From assembly GCA_963815785.1 (NCBI GenBank), contig CAWFHZ010000022.1:45545-109544 (forward strand): 64,000 nt of DNA, given 5' to 3'. The position numbers and the translations under genes are program-made. Shown here one piece after another: positions 57,303-64,000 of the stretch. The notes under the pieces are model-generated. The model saw only the letters and a program-made list of their open reading frames with translations, made no database searches and was not told the DNA's origin. Every line of letters starts with the position of its first letter. The first letter of the stretch is position 1. Source of the DNA: DATFVA01 sp963815785 (GTDB taxonomy: Bacteria; Bacteroidota; Ignavibacteria; Ignavibacteriales; Ignavibacteriaceae).

Positions 57303-58131
57303 AAAACTACTGTTGCTTACCTTTTTGGTTTTACTTCCATTTACTGTCATTTTAAGCTGGGGGGCTGAAGGTCACAAACTGATAAATAAAAAAGCGATGG
57401 AACTTCTACCGGATGAAATGAGCAGTTTTGTAAAATGGCAGGATTATATTAGCATTCATTCCGTTGATCCTGATTTAAGAAAAGATAAGGACAAAACAGA
57501 AGGACCGAAGCATTTTATTGATATTGATTTTTATCCTGAATTTTTAAACGGAAAAATGATTGAGGATAAATCAATGCTGAACACCGAATACGGTGATTCA
57601 ACTATTACTAAGATCGGTGTTCTTCCCTGGGCTACAATGGATACTTATAATAATCTTGTAAAGGCTTTTAAAGATAAGGACAAAGATAAAGCTTTGATTT
57701 ATGCATCAGATCTTGGTCATTACGTTGCAGATGGTCATCAGCCTATGCACACCATTATGAATTATAACGGACAAATGACCGGGCAGAAAGGAATCCATTT
57801 CAGGTATGAATCGATAATGGTTGATTCAAATCTTTCACAAATTGCAACTGATTTTGAAGCTGAAAAAGCAAAATATATTGATAACAAACTTGATTTCATT
57901 TTTAATTATATAACAGATGCAAATTCAGTATCTGATGTTTTATTCGATGCTGATCAGTATGCATTCAAAAAAACAAATTCGCACGATAATTCTGAATACT
58001 ATAAACTGCTTTGGTTTAAAACAAAATATATCACTGAAACCCAGATTGACAATGCAGCAAGAGATTTTGCTTCATTGTTTTTTTCAGCGTGGGTCGACGG
58101 AGGCAAACCTTCATTCGAAGAAATGAATTAA
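57295..58131 (+). CDS. S1/P1-type zinc nuclease (exported)
   Basis: Zinc-dependent phosphodiesterase family that degrades single-stranded DNA/RNA. From the ATG at 57295 the protein has 278 aa; two other ATGs (57280, 57292) are in frame. The signal peptide MNKKLLLLTFLVLLPFTVILS would leave mature Trp-1 (WGAEGHK), which together with the His of EGHK is a zinc ligand in P1 nuclease. Other ligands fit SVDPD, PKHFIDID, DLGHYVADGHQPMH and IHFRYES. The start overlaps the yjbQ-family stop by 8 nt. Likely periplasmic or secreted nutrient nuclease. Confidence 0.87.
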   Translation: MNKKLLLLTFLVLLPFTVILSWGAEGHKLINKKAMELLPDEMSSFVKWQDYISIHSVDPDLRKDKDKTEGPKHFIDIDFYPEFLNGKMIEDKSMLNTEYGDSTITKIGVLPWATMDTYNNLVKAFKDKDKDKALIYASDLGHYVADGHQPMHTIMNYNGQMTGQKGIHFRYESIMVDSNLSQIATDFEAEKAKYIDNKLDFIFNYITDANSVSDVLFDADQYAFKKTNSHDNSEYYKLLWFKTKYITETQIDNAARDFASLFFSAWVDGGKPSFEEMN

Positions 58132-58148
58132 TTTTGACGGGGAGAAAT

Positions 58149-61010
58149 ATGAAATTGAAAATTTTATTATTAGCACTTACATTTTTTACGATAGAGATAT
58201 TTTCGCAGGTTGTTACTACTGTCCCGGAATATCCTACACAGAATGACAGCATAACAATTTATTTTGATGCCACACAGCCGGGTGCTGAGGAGTTGCTCAA
58301 CTACGCCGGAACTGTTTATGCGCATACAGGACTAAATACAAATCTTGGAGATTGGCAGCATGTTATAGGCGACTGGGGTAACAATACTAACCAGCCTGCT
58401 CTTACCAGAGATGATGCAAATCATTACCATTTAACAATCGGATATCCAAGGCAATTCTATAGTGTATCCAATCCTTCAGAACAGATTCTTTCATTAAATT
58501 TTGTATTCAGAAGTGCGGATGCTACAAGACAAACAAGACCTGATATATTTATTGATCTTTACACACCGGGAATAAACCTTGTTATCAATTCTCCGGTAGT
58601 TGAAAACAGCTATAATGATCCTTTGCGTTCGCCTGTATTTGCAGGGGAAAATGATACTGTAAACATTTCTGTTAGCGCAGTTGAACTCGGCACTCTGGTT
58701 TCAAATATGAATCTTTATGTTGACGGCAGCCTTGAAGCCCAGTCATCATCAAATGTAATAAATTACCAGTTTCTTGCTGCAAATTATTCCACAGGAGCAA
58801 GAATTGTAACAACCATTGCAACAGATACCTCCGGAGATGTTGATACAATTTCATTTGCAATAATGATTAACCCTCCTGTTACAAGTTTACCGCTTCCTGC
58901 TGGTAATCTCCACGGAATAAATTATACAAGTTCAACAAGTGTTACTCTTGCACTTTATGCTCCTTATAAAGATTTCGTTTACGTGATTGGAGACTTTAAT
59001 AATTGGGAGGTTAATACTTCATATTTTATGAATAAGTATGAAGTTAATGCCGACAGCGTTGTCTGGTGGGTAACAATCGAAAATCTTACTCCCGGACAGG
59101 AATATGCTTTTCAATATCTGGTTGACGGACAAATAAGAATCGGTGATCCCTATACTGAGGAAGTTCTTGATCCGTTTAATGACCAGTATATTTCCGATAC
59201 AACATATCCAGGTTTAAAGCCTTATCCTTACGGCAAAACTTCAGAAATGGTCTCTGTACTGCAGACAGATCAGCAGCCGTACCAGTGGCAGATCGCGAAT
59301 TTTGAAAAACCCGCTAAAACTGATCTTGTTATCTACGAATTACTGATTAGAGATTTTGTATCAACTCACGATTATAAAACATTAAAAGATACAATCGGTT
59401 ATTTAAAAACTCTCGGAGTAAATGCTGTTGAACTGATGCCGGTTATGGAATTTGATGGAAACGAAAGCTGGGGTTATAATCCTGCATTCCACGGTGCGCC
59501 TGATAAATACTATGGACCAAAAGAAGATCTGAAAGCATTTATAGATGAAGCTCACTCAAAAGGGATAGCAGTTATTCTTGATATAGTTTTGAATCATGCT
59601 TATGGCCAGAACCCTTTGGTGAGATTGTATTTTGATCAATCTACAGGAAAAGTAACCGCACAGAATCCATGGTTTAATGTTGTTTCACCAAACCCGGTTT
59701 ATTCGTGGGGTTACGATTTCAACCATGAAAGCAGCGCGACAAAATATTATGTGGACAGAATAAATAAACTTTGGTTATCACAATATCATGTAGATGGTTT
59801 CCGATTTGATTTCAGTAAAGGATTTACAAACACACCAGGCGACGGCTGGAATTACGATCCTGCAAGAATTGCTATTCTTGAAAGAATGGCAAATAGAATA
59901 TGGGAAACCGATTCTACCGCGTATATAATTCTTGAGCACTTCACAGCAAACAGTGAAGAGAAGGAATTATCAGATTACGGAATGATGCTCTGGGGAAATC
60001 ATAACTGCAACTACAATCAGGCAACAATGGGTTATCCTTCGGGACCATGCGGAACCTGGGATTTTTCCGGAATATCTTATAAAAACAGAACATGGAACAA
60101 CCCTTACCTCGTCGGTTATATGGAAAGTCACGATGAAGAAAGACTGATGTATAAGAATCTTACTTATGGTAATTCATCCGGTGACTACAACATCCAGCAC
60201 TTTTCAACTGCAATACAAAGAATAAAAGAAGCAGCTGCGTTTTTCTTCACAGTGCCCGGACCAAAAATGATATGGCAGTTCGGTGAACTCGGGTATGATG
60301 TTTCAATTGATGACCCCTGCAGAGTTTGCAATAAACCGATCCTCTGGAATTATTATAATGACGCTGCACGGTTAAAGTTATATAAAGTATTTAAAACTTT
60401 AATTAATCTCAAAAAAGATTATCCCGCTTTCAGAAGCAGCAGTTTCCAGATGGATGTAGCAAATACCGGAAAACGAATTAATATTTATGACAGTACCATG
60501 GATGTAGTAGTACTCGGAAACTTCGGTGTTCAGGCTGGTGCATATGATCCTAACTTCAGCCGGATAGGGAAGTGGTATGACTATTTCAGCGGAGATAGTA
60601 TGAATGTAACAAATGTTCACACTCTTCTTTTTCTCCAGCCAGGCGAATTTCATATTTACACAACAGTAAAACTTCCCAAACCGGAAAATGATATTCTAAA
60701 TGATGTTAAGAGAAATGATCAGCAGGTTGTAAAGGAATTTAATCTTGATCAGAATTTTCCTAATCCTTTTAATCCTTCAACAGAAATCAGATTCAGTGTA
60801 AAACAAAACTCTCTTGTTGTTCTTAAAATTTATGATGTTTTGGGAAGGGAAGTAAGAACACTCGTTAATGAGGAAATGAATAACGGGCAATACAGTATAA
60901 AGTGGAACGGGGATAATAACTCCGGTGAAAAAGTAAGTAGCGGTATTTATTTATACAGAATGGAAGCAGGAAAATATATTCAATCAAAAAAAATGCTTTT
61001 GCTTAAATAA
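58149..61010 (+). CDS. secreted GH13 alpha-amylase-family enzyme with T9SS sorting domain
   Basis: A 953-aa secreted glycoside hydrolase acting on alpha-glucans. Signal peptide MKLKILLLALTFFTIEIFSQ (from ATG 58149 with GGGGAG upstream; a frame opening at 58089 lacks these signals). An N-terminal beta-sandwich and a CBM48-like module (VYVIGDFNNWEVN, about 278-290) precede the barrel. The four GH13 regions are complete: DIVLNH (H483), DGFRFDFSK (nucleophile D554), IILEHF (acid/base E596) and ESHDEE (H661, D662). The C-terminus is a T9SS type A domain beginning NFPNPFNPSTE and ending KKMLLLK. Confidence 0.93.
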   Translation: MKLKILLLALTFFTIEIFSQVVTTVPEYPTQNDSITIYFDATQPGAEELLNYAGTVYAHTGLNTNLGDWQHVIGDWGNNTNQPALTRDDANHYHLTIGYPRQFYSVSNPSEQILSLNFVFRSADATRQTRPDIFIDLYTPGINLVINSPVVENSYNDPLRSPVFAGENDTVNISVSAVELGTLVSNMNLYVDGSLEAQSSSNVINYQFLAANYSTGARIVTTIATDTSGDVDTISFAIMINPPVTSLPLPAGNLHGINYTSSTSVTLALYAPYKDFVYVIGDFNNWEVNTSYFMNKYEVNADSVVWWVTIENLTPGQEYAFQYLVDGQIRIGDPYTEEVLDPFNDQYISDTTYPGLKPYPYGKTSEMVSVLQTDQQPYQWQIANFEKPAKTDLVIYELLIRDFVSTHDYKTLKDTIGYLKTLGVNAVELMPVMEFDGNESWGYNPAFHGAPDKYYGPKEDLKAFIDEAHSKGIAVILDIVLNHAYGQNPLVRLYFDQSTGKVTAQNPWFNVVSPNPVYSWGYDFNHESSATKYYVDRINKLWLSQYHVDGFRFDFSKGFTNTPGDGWNYDPARIAILERMANRIWETDSTAYIILEHFTANSEEKELSDYGMMLWGNHNCNYNQATMGYPSGPCGTWDFSGISYKNRTWNNPYLVGYMESHDEERLMYKNLTYGNSSGDYNIQHFSTAIQRIKEAAAFFFTVPGPKMIWQFGELGYDVSIDDPCRVCNKPILWNYYNDAARLKLYKVFKTLINLKKDYPAFRSSSFQMDVANTGKRINIYDSTMDVVVLGNFGVQAGAYDPNFSRIGKWYDYFSGDSMNVTNVHTLLFLQPGEFHIYTTVKLPKPENDILNDVKRNDQQVVKEFNLDQNFPNPFNPSTEIRFSVKQNSLVVLKIYDVLGREVRTLVNEEMNNGQYSIKWNGDNNSGEKVSSGIYLYRMEAGKYIQSKKMLLLK

Positions 61011-61031
61011 TAGAAATTATTTTTAGTTTTT

Positions 61032-61061
61032 AAGGACAGTGAAACATCTGTCCTTTTTTTT
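61032..61061 (+). terminator. terminator after the amylase gene
   Basis: AAGGACAG pairs with CTGTCCTT around an 8-nt loop and is followed by a run of Ts. Confidence 0.8.
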
Positions 61062-61146
61062 GACCATTCATAATCTTTGTTTTTGTTTTCTTTATGATAT
61101 TTATTTAGAATTGCACTTCAAAAATTCAATCAATCAGGAGAAATAT

Positions 61147-62616
61147 ATGAAAGTGTTTGTATACAGGGTGATCTTTGCTTTATTGTTAATTAACTTTTCA
61201 TTCCCTCAATCTGTTATCTGGAATCATACTTACGGCGGCGATGCATATGATGAAGCAAATGCAGTTCAGAAAACATTGGAGGGTGGATATATTTTTGCAG
61301 GATATACTCAATCATTTGGTCTCGGAAGATATGGAAACGGGTATGTTGTGAAAACTGATGAGAACGGTGATACTTTGTGGACAAGATTATATGGTAGCGA
61401 TGGAATGGATGTTTTTGCTGATATGGTGGTTACACCGGATAGTGGCTGCATTGCTGTTGGCTTAACGGACACGCCAACAAATTTCGAAAATATATACGTT
61501 GTAAAAGTTGATAAAAACGGAAACACAGTCTTCGAAAAGAATTTTGGCGGAACAGAAAAAGATGTGGCATTGTCTATAGCACCGTCAGATGATGGTGGTT
61601 TTGTAATGACCGGCGGAACAAAATCATTCAGTGTTGGAGAAGAAGATCTTTTCTTATTTAAAATAAATAGTAGCGGTGATTCTCTTTGGTTTAAAACATA
61701 TGGCACAACAGGTAACGACCCCGGCTATGGAATTAATCCAACTAATGATGGTGGATTTATAGTTACAGGATTATATAACTGGAGTGATGCCTGGTTAATA
61801 AAAGCTGATGCAAATGGTGATACTATCTGGACAAAAACATTTGGCGGCACTGACTATGATGAAGCAAATTCTGCAATCCAGACACCTGATAATGGATTTG
61901 TATTATGCGGAAGCACAAGTTCCATGGGAGCGGGGGAACTTGATGCCTACGTTGTTAAAACTGATTCTCTTGGTAATTTAGAATGGGAAAATACTTATGG
62001 CGGAAGCGGATACGATGAAGGCAGAAGAATTCTTTCAAAACCTGGTGGAGGTTATATAATTTTGGCAAACACTGATTCTCAAATATCCGGAGAATTTAAT
62101 TATTATATAATTTCGGCAGATGAAAATGGTGATACTTTATGGACTAAAACACTTGGCAAATCCGGTGGTGAAGACAGATGCTACGATATACAATACACAT
62201 CCGGAAATAATTATATAATAGCCGGATCTACATTTGATCCTGTCAATCTTGGTGAAGCAACATTAACTTTAATTAATGATGAAACAATTCCGACAAAAGT
62301 CATTGAGAATCAGATTAGTCCGGAAGGATTTAATTTAAGCGATGCTTATCCTAATCCATTTAATCCATCTGCAAGAATTAATTTCACAATAGGAAGCAAA
62401 CAGTTTGTAAGTTTAAAAATTTATGATGTATTGGGGAATGAAGTACAAACATTGGTTAATGAAACCAAGTCCCCGGGAAAATATGAGGTTGAATTTTCCG
62501 CCAAAGCCGGATCCACATTGGGCGGAAATGAATTTAATCTTCCGAGTGGAGTTTATCTATACAGGATAAAGGCAGGAAATTTTATTCAAACAAAAAAAAT
62601 GCTGCTGCTTAAATAA
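61147..62616 (+). CDS. secreted seven-bladed beta-propeller repeat protein with T9SS sorting domain
   Basis: A 489-aa secreted protein. Signal peptide MKVFVYRVIFALLLINFSFPQ from the ATG at 61147, with CAGGAG upstream; a longer frame from 61039 has no such signals. Seven repeats of about 48-52 residues fill residues 22-385, each with the pattern TYGG..YDEA...T.DGGYI..G.T, ...Y.VKTD.NGDTLW, which suggests a seven-bladed propeller. The C-terminus is a T9SS type A domain (DAYPNPFNPSARI ... LPSGVYLYRIKAG ... TKKMLLLK). Function unknown; such proteins are common T9SS cargo in this group. Confidence 0.85.
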   Translation: MKVFVYRVIFALLLINFSFPQSVIWNHTYGGDAYDEANAVQKTLEGGYIFAGYTQSFGLGRYGNGYVVKTDENGDTLWTRLYGSDGMDVFADMVVTPDSGCIAVGLTDTPTNFENIYVVKVDKNGNTVFEKNFGGTEKDVALSIAPSDDGGFVMTGGTKSFSVGEEDLFLFKINSSGDSLWFKTYGTTGNDPGYGINPTNDGGFIVTGLYNWSDAWLIKADANGDTIWTKTFGGTDYDEANSAIQTPDNGFVLCGSTSSMGAGELDAYVVKTDSLGNLEWENTYGGSGYDEGRRILSKPGGGYIILANTDSQISGEFNYYIISADENGDTLWTKTLGKSGGEDRCYDIQYTSGNNYIIAGSTFDPVNLGEATLTLINDETIPTKVIENQISPEGFNLSDAYPNPFNPSARINFTIGSKQFVSLKIYDVLGNEVQTLVNETKSPGKYEVEFSAKAGSTLGGNEFNLPSGVYLYRIKAGNFIQTKKMLLLK

Positions 62617-62623
62617 TCAGAAA

Positions 62624-63376
62624 TTATTTAGTTAACAAAGAAAGAATTACTGCAGAAGCCGAAGCCACGTTTAGTGATTCGGCTTTTCCTTTTCTCTTAA
62701 TTGATATGATATGATCTGATAATTTCCGGATTTTTTCACTTGGTCCATGCGCTTCATTAGAAAGAACCAGGACAGATTTATCAGGTAATTTATAATCAAA
62801 GATATCCTGTCCTTCCAGATCAGAGCAAATTATTTTATAACCTTTTGCTTTTAATTCTTTGACGTTTTCAATACTTACATCTTCAAAAATATTTATATGA
62901 AACACGGAACCCATAGTAGAACGGACTACTTTAGGATTATAAAGCTCAACAGATTCTTCACTTAATAACACATCAGTAACTCCGAACCAGTCACAATTTC
63001 TGATTATCGTTCCCGTGTTGCCCGGATCAGAAATGTTATCTAAATATACAATGAGTTTACTCCTTACTCTATCAGAGTTCAATTGTTTCTTTGTCCAGGG
63101 AAATATTGCAATTACCTCCTGCGGGGATTTTGTATCAGTCAGCTTTTTTAATTCCTGAGATTTAATATGTTCAATCCTTAACCCTTTTAAAGATTCAAAA
63201 TATTCAGGCTGGGATTCGAAAAAGGGTAAAGTGGTTAAAACAATTTCGGGTGTAAATCCATTTTCAATTCCCTCGGTTAAAAGCTTATTACCTTCAACAA
63301 TAAATTTTTTCTCTTTCTGTCTCTGTTTTTTATGTAACAGGGAAGCATAGTGTTTCAGTTCTTTCTCTGAAATCAT
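62624..63376 (-). CDS. SpoU/TrmH-family RNA 2'-O-methyltransferase
   Basis: A 250-aa SPOUT methyltransferase that modifies rRNA or tRNA ribose. Residues 1-95 form the substrate-binding part (KQRQKEKKFIVEGNKLLTEGI). The C-terminal knot has the three family motifs: LDNISDPGNTGTIIRNCDWFG, LVLSNEAHGPS and ISIKRKGKAESLNVASASAVIL. Target (RlmB- or TsnR-like) cannot be assigned. Its start overlaps the upstream DUF971 gene by 4 nt. Its stop lies 7 nt from the convergent propeller gene. Confidence 0.92.
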   Translation of the reverse strand: MISEKELKHYASLLHKKQRQKEKKFIVEGNKLLTEGIENGFTPEIVLTTLPFFESQPEYFESLKGLRIEHIKSQELKKLTDTKSPQEVIAIFPWTKKQLNSDRVRSKLIVYLDNISDPGNTGTIIRNCDWFGVTDVLLSEESVELYNPKVVRSTMGSVFHINIFEDVSIENVKELKAKGYKIICSDLEGQDIFDYKLPDKSVLVLSNEAHGPSEKIRKLSDHIISIKRKGKAESLNVASASAVILSLLTK

Positions 63377-63714
63377 ATCAGGTTTTCATAGTTGTGTTTC
63401 GTATCGTTTCCTTCATCCTCAGCCAGCTGTTTTAGATTTTCCCAGGTATAAATTCCGGTGTTGTGCCCGTCTTTCCAGGTGATCTGAACTGCGTATCCCC
63501 CCACAGTCTGAATATCTTTTATTTTGTACATCTCGGGAGTACTATTATCCTTTTTTGCAGGTCTGTAAGTTTTTAACAAAACGGTTTCTCCCTTACACAT
63601 CGCACAGGGGCATTCATCACGCAGATACTTTAATCCTATTTCGCTTTCTGTATCATCATTCCACCTGATATATAACTTAGTTTTATCTTTTATTTTAATT
63701 TGTTTAGGGGACAT
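63373..63714 (-). CDS. DUF971 family protein
   Basis: A 113-aa protein of the DUF971 family (related to the N-terminal domain of gamma-butyrobetaine hydroxylases). Visible blocks: LYIRWNDDTESEIGLKYLRDECPCAMCKGE with a CPCAMC cysteine cluster, and GGYAVQITWKDGHNTGIYTWENLKQL. The cysteines suggest metal binding. In other bacteria the family is linked to iron-sulphur or apoptosis-like proteins, but no function is established. ATGA overlap with the following methyltransferase gene suggests an operon. Confidence 0.88.
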   Translation of the reverse strand: MSPKQIKIKDKTKLYIRWNDDTESEIGLKYLRDECPCAMCKGETVLLKTYRPAKKDNSTPEMYKIKDIQTVGGYAVQITWKDGHNTGIYTWENLKQLAEDEGNDTKHNYENLI

Positions 63715-63754
63715 TAGCTATCCATTGTTTTAATTTTATTTACTAGTAATTTAC

Positions 63755-63762
63755 CAAAAGTA
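63755..63762 (-). promoter_or_regulatory. candidate -7 box of the DUF971-methyltransferase unit
   Basis: On the minus strand TACTTTTG fits TAnnTTTG, 41 nt before the DUF971 ATG. The -33 position is TTC, one base off. Confidence 0.35.
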
Positions 63763-63914
63763 TTATCATAAGCTAATTAAGCGAAATTTTAACAGAAGAA
63801 ATTTAAAAAGAAAACATTAACCATAAAACAAAGAACCAGGTTTTTCGGTGTTAGTTCTCCTTATAAGTTCAATTTCAAATGGGAGATAAAAAGCAAAGAT
63901 TTCAAAATCCTTTA

Positions 63915-63952
63915 AAATTAAAAAAGCCCCAAAACAATCTGTTTTAAGGCTT
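63915..63952 (-). terminator. terminator downstream of tRNA-Thr(TGT)
   Basis: On the minus strand AAGCCTTAAAACA pairs with TGTTTTGGGGCTT (13 bp with two G-T pairs), followed by a T-rich run. It begins 8 nt after the tRNA. Confidence 0.8.
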
Positions 63953-63959
63953 TTCTTTG

Positions 63960-64000
63960 AGCTGGCAATGGGACTCGAACCCGCAACCTGCTGATTACAA
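63960..64000 (-). tRNA. tRNA-Thr(TGT), 3' part, cut by the window end
   Basis: Minus strand: T33, anticodon TGT, AA, 3' strand of the anticodon stem TCAGC, variable AGGTT, T arm GCGGG-TTCGAGT-CCCAT, acceptor 3' strand TGCCAGC and discriminator T. CCA is not encoded. The 5' half lies beyond position 64000. The T stem has a C-A mismatch at pair 50-64. Confidence 0.88.

Noticed and set aside
58089..58148. Longer start for the amylase overlapping the nuclease gene
   Set aside because: It would place a basic, non-hydrophobic stretch before an ideal signal peptide; GGGGAG lies just before the ATG at 58149.
61039..61146. Longer start for the propeller protein
   Set aside because: It begins in the terminator of the amylase gene; CAGGAG and a clean signal peptide support 61147.

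Overview
The window comes from an AT-rich, Gram-negative bacterium of the Bacteroidota/Chlorobiota superphylum, most likely Ignavibacteria (Ignavibacteriales). Evidence seen: three secreted proteins end in type IX secretion sorting domains with the NPFNP motif usual in that group; the primary sigma factor is the short form (284 aa, no region 1.1); several genes carry a Bacteroidota-style promoter (TTG, about 20 nt, TAnnTTTG); S14 is the zinc-free long form; and no tRNA encodes its CCA end. Genus assignment is inference.

Layout. 1-1621: the end of a NADH dehydrogenase (complex I) operon, nuoH-nuoI. 1660-4956: a secreted LamG-type protein and the ComM/YifB ATPase. 5108-5951: a tRNA cluster (Tyr, Gly, Thr, a broken Thr copy, rpmG, Trp). 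5983-36458: one of the longest conserved bacterial gene strings: secE-nusG-rplKAJL-rpoBC, rpsLG-fusA-tuf, then the complete S10, spc and alpha operons to rplQ. A tRNA-Gln lies inside the spc operon and adk is absent. 36524-43502: engB, a GAF/degenerate-GGDEF sensor, deoB, two tandem BMC-vertex (EutN/CcmL) genes leading directly into rpoD, an NlpC/P60 lipoprotein split by a frameshift, and a PAP2 phosphatase. 43557-47150 (minus): class II ribonucleotide reductase. 47680-50161: an ABC-2 exporter and a LolA-like protein. 50264-52694 (minus): fabF, a GNAT acetyltransferase and a second PAP2. 52832-56687: a hybrid histidine kinase and, convergent to it, ornithine aminotransferase. 56871-62616: YjbQ, an S1/P1 nuclease, a secreted alpha-amylase and a secreted beta-propeller protein. 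62624-64000 (minus): a SpoU-type RNA methyltransferase, a DUF971 protein and the 3' half of tRNA-Thr(TGT).

The first half is almost entirely translation and transcription machinery, cut into transcription units by four clear hairpins (after rplL, rpoC, tuf and rplQ). The second half is a mix of housekeeping and envelope/secretion genes. I found no CRISPR array, phage, transposase or defence island. The observations most worth a second look are the BMC-vertex pair joined to the primary sigma factor gene, the tRNA-Thr copy with a 20-nt palindrome inserted exactly in its T arm, the tRNA-Gln embedded in the spc operon, the shared DNA 3' ends of the two neighbouring T9SS cargo genes, and a promoter family in which four genes have the same 34-nt distance from the -7 box to the start codon. 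Two single-base frameshifts (deoB and the NlpC/P60 gene) lie within 2 kb of each other and may be sequence errors.
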